A stretch of DNA of 9,493 nucleotides, taken from an uncultured Ruminococcus sp. Its GTDB lineage: Bacteria > Bacillota > Clostridia > Oscillospirales > Ruminococcaceae. Where the stretch lies: NCBI GenBank assembly GCA_947167535.1, contig CAMVIL010000028.1:1-9493 (forward strand), in the 5' to 3' direction. The position numbers and the translations under genes were made by a program. Every line of letters starts with the position of its first letter. Positions within the stretch are counted from its first letter, which is position 1. This document shows, piece after piece, positions 1 through 6,374 of the stretch. Below the pieces are notes generated by a model. The model was not told where the DNA came from and searched no databases. It was given only the letters and a program-made list of their open reading frames with translations.

Positions 1-10
1 AGTGTATATT

Positions 11-78
11 ATTCAATAAAGCCGCAGACGAAGTCTGCAAAAGGAGCGCAAGCTCCGCAGCCCGTGCGAAGCAGGGGC
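11..78 (+). repeat. 68-base structured intergenic repeat, copy A
   Basis: This is the first of two copies of a 68-base unit, 64/68 identical to the unit at 145-212. It begins ATTCAATAAAGCC and can form three successive hairpins. The first pairs GCAGAC (24-29) with GTCTGC (33-38) around loop GAA. The second pairs GGAGC (43-47) with GCTCC (52-56) around GNRA-type loop GCAA. The third pairs GCCCGTGC (60-67) with GCAGGGGC (71-78) around GAA, with one G-G mismatch. There is no open reading frame of note. It may be a dispersed intergenic repeat or part of the 3' untranslated region of a gene to the left of the window. The strand is arbitrary. Confidence 0.8.
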
Positions 79-92
79 CTGGGTTCAGTATT

Positions 93-151
93 ATTCAATC
101 ATGAAGCCGAGCGGGCTTGCTTGCAAGAGCTCCGAGGCGAAATGATTCAAT
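93..151. repeat. Imperfect long inverted repeat between the two repeat copies
   Basis: ATTCAATCAT (93-102) and ATGATTCAAT (142-151) are inverted copies with 9 of 10 positions pairing. Inside, GCC (106-108) faces GGC (136-138), GAGC (109-112) faces GCTC (129-132), and CTTG (116-119) faces CAAG (124-127) around a four-base loop. Together they form a long interrupted hairpin. Its right arm overlaps the first seven bases of repeat copy B, and the word ATTCAAT occurs at 11, 93 and 145, so this element seems to share boundaries with the 68-base units. No coding function is seen. Confidence 0.6.
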
Positions 152-212
152 AAAGCCGCAGACAAAGTCTGCGAAAGGAGCGTAAGCTCCGCAGCCCGTG
201 CGCAGCAGGGGC
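145..212 (+). repeat. 68-base structured intergenic repeat, copy B
   Basis: This is the second copy of the unit at 11-78, the same length and exactly 134 bases downstream. The four differences fall at 164 (first loop, AAA instead of GAA), 173 (linker), 183 (second loop, GTAA instead of GCAA, still GNRA type) and 203 (third loop, GCA instead of GAA). No stem base has changed. It is followed by an AT-rich stretch, TATACTTTATTATAGCAC, from about 213. Confidence 0.8.
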
Positions 213-345
213 TATACTTTATTATAGCACAAAACTCAGAATTGTCAACCTGCCCGAGAATGTGAAAACATTAACAAAAGGCGGGGGCAAAAAAACGCCC
301 GCAGTGGTTAAATAAATGAAAAATTATGTATTTTACGGAAAAGCC
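213..345. other. Non-coding upstream region of the rnf operon
   Basis: This stretch between the repeats and the rnf promoter has no supported gene. Together with the repeats it makes a gene-free region of about 416 bases at the left edge of the window. It contains the candidate Rex operator at 260-277 and a short weak hairpin, GCGGG (281-285) with CCCGC (298-302), which lacks a T-tract and so is not called a terminator. Confidence 0.6.
260..277. promoter_or_regulatory. Candidate Rex operator upstream of rnf
   Basis: The 18 bases ATGTGAAAACATTAACAA fit the Rex palindrome, usually given for clostridia as TTGTTAA-N4-TTAACAA and for Bacillus as TTGTGAA-N4-TTCACAA. The right half TTAACAA is a full match. 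The left half ATGTGAA matches six of seven positions of TTGTGAA, and the spacer is the expected four bases. Rex represses fermentative and redox genes when NAD+ is high and releases DNA when NADH binds. Rnf reduces NAD+, so control by Rex is plausible. The site ends 68 bases before the -35 box, far for simple promoter blocking, so the role is uncertain. Confidence 0.4.
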
Positions 346-374
346 TTGAAAAAAGCGTAGGAGTATTATATAAT
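346..374 (+). promoter_or_regulatory. Sigma-A type promoter of the rnf operon
   Basis: The -35 box TTGAAA (346-351) and a perfect -10 box TATAAT (369-374) are separated by exactly 17 bases. Transcription would start near 381, giving a leader of roughly 36 bases before the GTG start of rnfC. The leader contains the strong ribosome binding site AGGGGGGTGA at 401-410. No leader terminator or riboswitch fits in so short a leader. Confidence 0.85.
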
Positions 375-416
375 TAGTTGTATATCGTTATTTTGAAAAT
401 AGGGGGGTGACGCTCT

Positions 417-1697
417 GTGAAAAGGCTCAGAGGTATCAGGCTGTCGCACAGAAAAAATACCGAAAACTGCGCGACAGTGGATTTTCCGCTGCCCGAAATA
501 GTGCGTATTCCTATGGCTATGACTATGGGTAAAGCCTGCCAGCCGCTGGTCAAGGCCGGCGATCACGTCAAGGTGGGTCAGAAGATAGGCGACACCGACG
601 AGGTCTTTGCTGCTCCCGTCCACTCGGGGGTCTCGGGCACCGTCAAGGCGGTCAAGGATTTCCGCACCGTGCTGGGGATCACCTGCAAGATGGTCGAGAT
701 AGAGACCGACGGCGAACAGACCGTCTCGGAAGAGGTCAGACCGCCTGTCATCACCGATAAGGAAAGCTTCATCAGAGCCGTCCGCGAGAGCGGCGTATGC
801 GGTCTCGGCGGCGCGGGATTCCCTACTCACATGAAGCTTTCACCGAAAGAGAAGATAGATACCATCATCATAAACGGCGCCGAGTGCGAGCCTTACATCA
901 CCGCAGACTACCGCGAGATGCTGGAGTGCCCCGACGACATAATCGGCGGCATACGCCTGATAAAGGATATGCTGGGAATAGACCACGCGATACTCGCTAT
1001 CGAAGCCAACAAGCCCGCTGCCATCAAGAACTTCACCGAGATGGCGGACGGCGACGACACCATCGACATCATAACTCTGCCGTCCATCTACCCGCAGGGC
1101 GCGGAGAAGGTCATAATCTACAACGCTACGGGACGTATCGTCCGCGAGGGGGAGCTTCCCTCTCAGCAGGGAGTCATCGTTATTAACGTCTCCACCGTAG
1201 CTTTCATTTACCGCTATACCAAGACTGGTATGCCGCTGGTGGACAGGCGGCTCACCGTTGACGGCAACGCCGTCGGCACGCCTAAAAACGTAAGGGCGGT
1301 CATCGGCACTCCGCTCCGCGGGATCCTCGAATACTGCGACACCGACCTTACGCACCTGAGAAAGCTCATCGGCGGCGGTCCCATGATGGGCGTGAGCATC
1401 CCCGACATCGACCTGCCTGTGCTCAAGACTTCCAACGCGCTGCTGGCACTCGACCATTTTGACGAGCGGGAGACCTCTGCCTGCATACGCTGCGGACGCT
1501 GTGTCCGCGTCTGTCCGCTGGGACTCATGCCCTGCGACATCGACCGCGCCTACAAGAACCGCGACATCGCCGAGCTGAAAAAGCTTAAGGTGAAGCTCTG
1601 CATGAACTGCGGCAGCTGCACCTACATCTGCCCCGCCAACCGCAAGCTGGCGGAGACCAATCAGCTGGCCAAGTCGCTGATACCCAGAGACAAGTAA
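417..1697 (+). CDS. rnfC: RnfC, NADH-binding FeS subunit of the Rnf complex
   Basis: RnfC (426 residues, normal for clostridia) is the peripheral subunit where ferredoxin-derived electrons reach NAD+. The N-terminus (from about residue 6, IRLSHRKNT) is typical of the family and leads into a biotinyl-lipoyl-like domain. The glycine-rich NADH/FMN-binding motif GLGGAGFPT lies at residues 129-137, followed by the NGAECEPY stretch. An SLBB-like region follows. Two 4Fe-4S motifs close the protein: C356-x2-C359-x2-C362-x3-C366-P and C395-x2-C398-x2-C401-x3-C405-P. The start is GTG at 417, chosen because AGGGGGGTGA ends six bases upstream and the family N-terminus begins right there. It is the first gene of the rnf operon, directly behind a strong promoter. 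All expected motifs are intact. Confidence 0.97.
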   Translation: MKRLRGIRLSHRKNTENCATVDFPLPEIVRIPMAMTMGKACQPLVKAGDHVKVGQKIGDTDEVFAAPVHSGVSGTVKAVKDFRTVLGITCKMVEIETDGEQTVSEEVRPPVITDKESFIRAVRESGVCGLGGAGFPTHMKLSPKEKIDTIIINGAECEPYITADYREMLECPDDIIGGIRLIKDMLGIDHAILAIEANKPAAIKNFTEMADGDDTIDIITLPSIYPQGAEKVIIYNATGRIVREGELPSQQGVIVINVSTVAFIYRYTKTGMPLVDRRLTVDGNAVGTPKNVRAVIGTPLRGILEYCDTDLTHLRKLIGGGPMMGVSIPDIDLPVLKTSNALLALDHFDERETSACIRCGRCVRVCPLGLMPCDIDRAYKNRDIAELKKLKVKLCMNCGSCTYICPANRKLAETNQLAKSLIPRDK

Positions 1698-1713
1698 GGG
1701 GGACGGAACAGAT

Positions 1714-2640
1714 ATGAATAAGCTGGTAGTTTCGCCGTCGCCCCACGACGAGAATTACACCAAGACTTCCGACATAATGCGCGACGTGCTGATAGCGCTG
1801 ACTCCTGCGCTGGTGGCCGCGACCTATATTTTCGGTCTGCGGGCACTGCTGCTGACAGTGGTGTGCATCGCAGGCTGCGTCGGCACGGAATACCTTTGCC
1901 GCAGGCTGATGAAGCGCTCCAACACGATAAGCGACCTCTCGGCTGCCGTTACGGGAATGATACTGGCATTCAACCTGCCCGTGACGCTGCCTCTGCCGAC
2001 GGCTCTGCTGGGCTCGTTCATCGCGATAGCAGTTGTAAAGCAGCTGTTCGGCGGTCTGGGACAGAACTTCGCCAACCCCGCCATCACGGCGCGTATCGTG
2101 CTGATGGTATCCTTCCCCGCGCAGATGACCCGCTGGGCGCTGCCGTTCTACTACAACGAACCCTCCGACGTCATGACGGGACCTACTCCCCTGGTGACAA
2201 AGTCGGCGACATATTTAAATCTCCTGCTGGGCAAGACCACGGGCTGTCTCGGTGAGACCTGCGCGGCAGCACTTATGCTGGGCGGGCTTTACCTCATCAT
2301 CAGGAGAGTCATCTCCCCCGCAGCACCGCTGAGCTTCATAGGCGTGCTGGCGCTGCTGTCGGCGATAAACGGCGACGACCCGCTCTACCAGATACTCGCA
2401 GGCGGCGTTATGCTTGGCGCATTCTTCATGGCTACCGACTACGCCACCACCCCCGTCACCACCAAAGGCAAGCTGATATTCGGCGCGGGATGCGGCATCG
2501 TGACCTTTATCATCAGAAACTTCGGCTCATATCCCGAAGGCGTGTCATTCTCGATACTGCTTATGAACATACTCACGCCGTATATCGAACAGCTCACACG
2601 TACCAAAGTATTCGGCGCAAAGGAGGCGGCAGACGAATGA
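1714..2640 (+). CDS. rnfD: RnfD, membrane subunit with covalent FMN
   Basis: RnfD is an integral membrane subunit of the ferredoxin:NAD+ oxidoreductase that carries flavin and takes part in ion translocation. The 308 residues show multiple hydrophobic segments and family blocks DLSAAVTGMILAFNLP, KQLFGGLGQNFANPA and ATDYATTPVT. The flavinylation motif is D152-V-M-T155-G-P-T158, so Thr158 is the expected site of phosphoester-linked FMN. The usual pattern is D-x-x-(S/T)-G-A-T, and here the Ala is Pro (codon CCT at 2182-2184). The gene starts 16 bases after the rnfC stop with a G-rich ribosome binding site at about 1696-1702, and its stop overlaps the start of rnfG (ATGA). Confidence 0.96.
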   Translation: MNKLVVSPSPHDENYTKTSDIMRDVLIALTPALVAATYIFGLRALLLTVVCIAGCVGTEYLCRRLMKRSNTISDLSAAVTGMILAFNLPVTLPLPTALLGSFIAIAVVKQLFGGLGQNFANPAITARIVLMVSFPAQMTRWALPFYYNEPSDVMTGPTPLVTKSATYLNLLLGKTTGCLGETCAAALMLGGLYLIIRRVISPAAPLSFIGVLALLSAINGDDPLYQILAGGVMLGAFFMATDYATTPVTTKGKLIFGAGCGIVTFIIRNFGSYPEGVSFSILLMNILTPYIEQLTRTKVFGAKEAADE

Positions 2641-3164
2641 TGGGAAAGATAAAGCCCACTATTGTGCTGACGATGATCTGCATAGCGGCAGCACTTCTGC
2701 TGACCTTTGCCTATGAGCTCACAAAAGACAGAGTCGCCCGGCAGAAGGCGCTGAAGTTCTCGGCAAGCGCCGAGATGCTTTTCGGCAAAACTCAGATACG
2801 GCTCATTGACAACGACTTCGGCTGCGACGAGATAGAGACAGTTGCCGTCACCGACGACGGCAGAGTCGCCATGCAGCTTGTGGTGGACGGCTACGAAAAG
2901 GACGGCATCAACATACTGATAGGCTTCGACAGCGACGGCGCTGTTTCGGGGATAGAGTTCATCTCCCTCGCCGACACACCGGGACTCGGCTCCAAGGTCA
3001 GGGATATACCGGCGTTTCGTGAGCAGTTTATCGGTCAGACGGAGCCTCAGGACAGCTTTGACGCCATAAGCGGCGCCACATTTTCCTCAAAGGGCATGAA
3101 GCACGCCGTCGACACCGCCCTCAGCATATACAACGAGAACAAGGAGGCGATCCTTAATGGCTGA
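2637..3164 (+). CDS. rnfG: RnfG, FMN-carrying subunit of the Rnf complex
   Basis: RnfG is a membrane-anchored flavoprotein in the electron path of Rnf. The 175-residue product has one N-terminal membrane segment (about residues 8-25) and an FMN-binding domain. The motif D142-A-I-S-G-A-T148 is a full match to the flavinylation consensus, with Thr148 (codon 3078-3080) as the FMN site, acted on by an ApbE-type transferase encoded elsewhere. The frame is open upstream to 2490, but I chose ATG 2637 because AGGAGG (2621-2626) lies ten bases before it and the gene then overlaps the rnfD stop by four bases. A second ATG at 2640 is possible. The 3' end overlaps rnfE by eight bases. Confidence 0.95.
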   Translation: MMGKIKPTIVLTMICIAAALLLTFAYELTKDRVARQKALKFSASAEMLFGKTQIRLIDNDFGCDEIETVAVTDDGRVAMQLVVDGYEKDGINILIGFDSDGAVSGIEFISLADTPGLGSKVRDIPAFREQFIGQTEPQDSFDAISGATFSSKGMKHAVDTALSIYNENKEAILNG

Positions 3165-3846
3165 AAAAAAGCGCACTCCCGCGCAGGAGTTCTCGAAGGG
3201 CATCATTAAGGAGAACCCCACACTGGTAATGCTTCTCGGAATGTGCCCGACGCTTGCCGTCACCACTCAGGCGATGAACGGCATCGGCATGGGGCTTGCC
3301 ACGACTTTCGTACTGCTGGGCTCCAACATTGTAATTTCCGCGCTCCGCAAGGTGATACCCGACAAGGTGCGCATACCCTCTTTCATCGTGATAATCGCAA
3401 GCTTTGTTACCCTCATAGGCTTCCTGCTGGAGGGCTTTGTACCGTCGCTCTACGACAGTCTCGGCATCTACCTTACCCTCATCACGGTAAACTGCATAAT
3501 CTTCGGACGCGCGGAGATGTTCGCCAGCAAGCACGGCATCGGCGCTTCAATACTCGACGCTCTCGGCATGGGACTGGGCTTTACGCTGGCGCTGTTCCTG
3601 ATGGGCTCGGTGCGCGAGATATTAGGCTCGGGCAAGTGGCTGGGGCTTGCTATCCCCTACTTAAAGGACACCCCAATGCTGCTGTTCATCATGCCTGCGG
3701 GCGGATTCTTCACTCTGGGCTGCATCATCGCGGCGGTGAACAAGCTTGCCAAGCGCAAGCCGCCTGCCGAGATAGCCTGCGGACAGGGCTGCGGTGAATG
3801 TCCCCATGCGGACAGCTGCGGCGGAAAGGCGGGTGAGACGGCATGA
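3157..3846 (+). CDS. rnfE: RnfE, membrane subunit of the Rnf complex
   Basis: RnfE is one of two related membrane subunits (with RnfA) that lie face to face and together hold an FeS centre within the membrane. The 229 residues show about six hydrophobic segments. Cys30 in GMCPTLAV and Cys113 in VNCIIFGRAE match the conserved cysteines that bind this centre with their RnfA partners. The C-terminus is a hydrophilic tail with four extra cysteines, C208-x3-C212-x2-C215-x5-C221. The ribosome binding site AAGGAGG (3141-3147) lies inside the end of rnfG, nine bases before the ATG, so translation of the two is probably coupled. The stop overlaps the rnfA start (ATGA). Confidence 0.95.
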   Translation: MAEKKRTPAQEFSKGIIKENPTLVMLLGMCPTLAVTTQAMNGIGMGLATTFVLLGSNIVISALRKVIPDKVRIPSFIVIIASFVTLIGFLLEGFVPSLYDSLGIYLTLITVNCIIFGRAEMFASKHGIGASILDALGMGLGFTLALFLMGSVREILGSGKWLGLAIPYLKDTPMLLFIMPAGGFFTLGCIIAAVNKLAKRKPPAEIACGQGCGECPHADSCGGKAGETA

Positions 3847-4421
3847 AGACTCTCATAGTGATACTTCTGTCGGCCATGCTCACCGACAACTTTGTGCTTT
3901 CAAAATTCATGGGCATCTGCCCGTTCCTCGGAGTTTCAAAGAAGCTTGACAGCGCTTCGGGAATGGGGCTTGCCGTTACCTTCGTAATGATATGCGCGAC
4001 GATAGTCACCTACCCGATACATCACGGCATACTCGTCCCCGCGCATCTGGAATACTTCGACACGGTGGTGTTCATACTCGTCATCGCGCTGTTCGTGCAG
4101 ATCGTGGAGACGGTGCTGAAAAAGACGATACCCTCGCTCTACAAATCGCTGGGCGTGTATCTGCCGCTTATCACCACAAACTGCGCCGTGCTGGGCGTTA
4201 CGGTGCTGAACATCGACAACAGCTACGGATTTTTGCAGTCGATAGTCAACGCACTGGGTGCGGGGCTGGGCTTTATGCTGGCTCTGGTGATATTCTCGGG
4301 CGTGCGCAAAAAGCTTGAGTACGCAGACATCCCTGAGACCTTCAAGGGAGTCCCCGCAACGCTCATCGCCGCGTCCATCGTCTCGGTGAGCTTTATGGGC
4401 TTCTCGGGACTGTTCGGTTAA
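3843..4421 (+). CDS. rnfA: RnfA, membrane subunit of the Rnf complex
   Basis: RnfA (192 residues, the usual family length) is the membrane partner of RnfE. It has about six hydrophobic segments. The family blocks TDNFVLSKFMGICPFLGVS and TTNCAVLGV contain Cys26 and Cys114, the expected ligands of the intramembrane FeS centre shared with RnfE. The N-terminus lacks a long soluble part, as is normal. The start overlaps the rnfE stop by four bases and has only a modest ribosome binding site (GGCGGGTGAG just upstream), so it may depend on translation of rnfE. Its stop codon TAA runs into the ribosome binding site of rnfB. Confidence 0.96.
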   Translation: MKTLIVILLSAMLTDNFVLSKFMGICPFLGVSKKLDSASGMGLAVTFVMICATIVTYPIHHGILVPAHLEYFDTVVFILVIALFVQIVETVLKKTIPSLYKSLGVYLPLITTNCAVLGVTVLNIDNSYGFLQSIVNALGAGLGFMLALVIFSGVRKKLEYADIPETFKGVPATLIAASIVSVSFMGFSGLFG

Positions 4422-4433
4422 GGGGGCGGGCTT

Positions 4434-5222
4434 ATGATGACATATCTGATACCCGTCCTGATAGTCGGCGGCTGCGGAGTGCTGGCGGGCGTGCTGCTCA
4501 CGGTGGTCTCCAGGCTGTTTTACGTCAAGGTCGATGAACGTGTGCAGAAGATAAGCGAGGCGCTGCCTCAGGCAAACTGCGGCGCCTGCGGGTTCGCGGG
4601 CTGTGCAGACTATGCAAACGCCATAGTGAACGAAGGTGCTGAGACCAACCTCTGCCGTCCCGGCGGCAAGGACGCCGCCGAAAGCATAGCCGAGATACTC
4701 GGCGTGGCGGCTGCGGAGGTCGTGCCCATGACCGCCATCGTAAAATGCAGCGGTGACTGCAACGCCGTCAAAGAGGAATTCGAGTTCGGCGGACTGCGCT
4801 CCTGCAAGGCGGTCAAGAGATACTACGGCGGGTCCAGCTCCTGCAAGTACGGCTGTATCGGCTACGGTGACTGCGTTGCGGTCTGCGAGTATGACGCTAT
4901 AAGCGTCAGGGACGGACTGGCGAGGGTGACTCCGCTCAAATGCGTCGCCTGCGGCAAATGCGCCGCTGCCTGTCCCAATCAGCTGATAGCAATAAAGCCT
5001 CTGGCGCAGCATACTATGGTGCTCTGCTCCTCGAAGGAGAACGGCAGGAACACCCGACTTGCCTGCCGCAAGGGCTGTCTCGGCTGCAAGCTCTGCGAGC
5101 GCAACTGCATCGAGGGCGCCATAAGGGTCGAGGACAACCACGCGATAATCAACTACGACCTCTGCAACGACTGCGGCCTCTGCGTCGAGACCTGTCCCGC
5201 AAAGGCGATACACAGAGTGTGA
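4434..5222 (+). CDS. rnfB: RnfB, ferredoxin-accepting polyferredoxin subunit
   Basis: RnfB takes electrons from reduced ferredoxin into the Rnf complex. The 262 residues begin with one membrane anchor (about 4-28). A four-cysteine Fe-S domain follows: C49-x2-C52-x4-C57-x16-C74. Ferredoxin-like motifs come next: C137-x3-C141-x5-C147-x3-C151, C170-x2-C173-x2-C176-x3-C180-P, C215-x2-C218-x2-C221-x3-C225, and C244-x2-C247-x2-C250-x3-C254-P. This allows about five clusters in total. Further cysteines lie at 105, 109, 124, 198 and 211. The ribosome binding site AGGGGGCGGG (4421-4430) precedes ATG 4434, and ATG 4437 is an alternative. It is the last rnf gene, as in other clostridial rnf operons. Confidence 0.96.
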   Translation: MMTYLIPVLIVGGCGVLAGVLLTVVSRLFYVKVDERVQKISEALPQANCGACGFAGCADYANAIVNEGAETNLCRPGGKDAAESIAEILGVAAAEVVPMTAIVKCSGDCNAVKEEFEFGGLRSCKAVKRYYGGSSSCKYGCIGYGDCVAVCEYDAISVRDGLARVTPLKCVACGKCAAACPNQLIAIKPLAQHTMVLCSSKENGRNTRLACRKGCLGCKLCERNCIEGAIRVEDNHAIINYDLCNDCGLCVETCPAKAIHRV

Positions 5223-5265
5223 GCCCGGGCGGTATATCATATATTACAGGAAGATGTTTTAGTAA

Positions 5266-5985
5266 ATGAATAAGGATCTAATAAAGGGGATCTCTCACGG
5301 CATACCGATAATGCTCGGATACCTTTCGGTGTCCTTCGGCATCGGGATAATGGCGGTGAGGGCAGGGATAACTCCCTTTCAGGCGACGATGATATCCCTC
5401 ACCAACCTGACTTCGGCAGGTCAGGCTGCGGGCATCGGCATAATAGCTTCGGCGGGGACCCTCGTCGAGATGGCACTGGTGCAGTTCACCATCAACCTCA
5501 GATACGCGCTGATGTCGCTGTCGCTTTCCCAGAAGCTTGACAAGAAAAAATTCACACTGCCCAAGCGGCTGCTGGCGTCCTACGGCATCACCGACGAGAT
5601 CTTCGCGGTGTGTTCGGCTCAGAAGGAACCTCTGACGCCCGCATATATGTACGGCATGATACTTATAGCCACCGCAGGCTGGGTGGCAGGAACTATACTC
5701 GGTGCGGAAGCGGGCAGCATTCTGCCCAAGGCGGTCACCGACGCCATGGGCATCGTGCTCTACGGAATGTTCATCGCGATATTCATCCCGCCGATACACA
5801 AGCACAAAAACGTGCTGTTCACCATATCCGCAGCGGCAGCGCTGAGCATACTGTTCAGATATGCCATCAAAGCAGTTTCGGCGGGATTTGCCATAATCAT
5901 CTGCGCCGTGATAGCCTCAGCGGCAGCAGCGGTGCTGTTCCCCATTGACGACAGCAGCTCCGACGAAAGCGAGGCGGCAGAATGA
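5266..5985 (+). CDS. azlC: AzlC family branched-chain amino acid export permease, large subunit
   Basis: AzlC proteins are the large membrane subunit of two-part exporters for leucine, isoleucine, valine and analogues such as azaleucine. The 239-residue product is very hydrophobic and shows family marks: an AGQ motif in TNLTSAGQAAG, the IN-x-R-YALMSLSLSQKL block (N77, R79) and the ITDE block (T109, D110, E111). It ends in a short acidic tail rich in Asp, Ser and Glu. The ATG at 5266 has AGGAAG (5248-5253) twelve bases upstream. Only 43 bases separate it from rnfB, with no terminator and no clear promoter, so read-through from the rnf promoter is likely. Its stop overlaps azlD. The exact substrate is not shown by the sequence. 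Confidence 0.9.
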   Translation: MNKDLIKGISHGIPIMLGYLSVSFGIGIMAVRAGITPFQATMISLTNLTSAGQAAGIGIIASAGTLVEMALVQFTINLRYALMSLSLSQKLDKKKFTLPKRLLASYGITDEIFAVCSAQKEPLTPAYMYGMILIATAGWVAGTILGAEAGSILPKAVTDAMGIVLYGMFIAIFIPPIHKHKNVLFTISAAAALSILFRYAIKAVSAGFAIIICAVIASAAAAVLFPIDDSSSDESEAAE

Positions 5986-6281
5986 GCATAGCGATATACA
6001 TTGCAGTGATGGCAGGCGTGACCTACCTCATCAGGATGCTGCCGTTTACCTTTTTCCGCCGCGAGATAAAGTCGAGATTTCTCAAAAGTTTTCTGTACTA
6101 CATACCCTACGCGGTGCTTGCCGCGATGACGATACCCGCGATATTCTACAGCACGGGAAGCTTTGTCACAGCAGCGGCTGGCACGGCAGTAGCGCTTGTG
6201 ATGGCGTGGTTTGATCTGCCGCTGATAGCGGTAGCGTTAGCAGCAGCCGGCACGGCGTTTGTGACGGGAATATTTTTTTAA
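5982..6281 (+). CDS. azlD: AzlD family branched-chain amino acid export permease, small subunit
   Basis: AzlD is the small partner of AzlC. The 99-residue protein is almost wholly hydrophobic, with three to four membrane segments. It carries the family features TYLIRMLPF (R18, P21) near the N-terminus and YIPYAVLAAMTIPAI in the middle, and its length is typical. The ATG overlaps the azlC stop by four bases (ATGA), a sign of translational coupling and fixed stoichiometry. It is the last gene before the terminator at 6298-6340, which makes it the probable 3' end of an rnfCDGEAB-azlCD transcript. Confidence 0.9.
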   Translation: MSIAIYIAVMAGVTYLIRMLPFTFFRREIKSRFLKSFLYYIPYAVLAAMTIPAIFYSTGSFVTAAAGTAVALVMAWFDLPLIAVALAAAGTAFVTGIFF

Positions 6282-6297
6282 AGCATAAAAATATCAG

Positions 6298-6340
6298 ACC
6301 CCCGAGATCGTAAAAAAGCGGTTTTGGGGGTTGCTTTTTT
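6298..6340 (+). terminator. Rho-independent terminator after azlD
   Basis: ACCCCCGAGA (6298-6307) pairs with TTTTGGGGGT (6322-6331), including two G-T pairs, around a 14-base loop. A run of six T follows at 6335-6340. A second possible stem, AAAAAAGC (6312-6319) with GCTTTTTT (6333-6340), interleaves with the first and reads similarly on the other strand. The element lies 16 bases after the azlD stop and would end the rnf-azl transcript. Confidence 0.8.
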
Positions 6341-6359
6341 GTCGGGATTATAGTAGAAT
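6331..6359 (+). promoter_or_regulatory. Weak candidate promoter of the GH3 gene
   Basis: TTGCTT (6331-6336) and TAGAAT (6354-6359) are separated by 17 bases. The -35 part matches only three of six consensus positions and overlaps the T-tract of the preceding terminator. Another reading places a -10 at TTATAA (6361-6366). Some promoter is expected here because a terminator lies just upstream, but the exact boxes are uncertain. Confidence 0.3.
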
Positions 6360-6374
6360 ATTATAAAAGCTGAC

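Noticed and set aside
11..212. A possible CRISPR array
   Set aside because: There are only two repeat copies, they are 68 bases long and highly structured, and the spacer itself is a hairpin linked to the repeats. No cas genes are present.
281..302. A short GC hairpin before the rnf promoter as a terminator
   Set aside because: The stem is only five pairs and there is no T-tract after it on either strand. The A-run lies in the loop.
366..830. A minus-strand frame covering the rnf promoter and the start of rnfC
   Set aside because: It overlaps a strong + strand promoter and a conserved N-terminus, and no domain or ribosome binding site supports it.
3936..5240. A 434-codon open frame on the minus strand across rnfA and rnfB
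   Set aside because: It lies opposite two well-supported Rnf genes, crosses their junction, and its translation is low in hydrophobic or motif structure. It is a shadow frame.
5231..5265. A separate promoter for azlCD
   Set aside because: AT-rich words such as TATATT occur, but no acceptable -35 box lies at the right distance, so I did not call one.
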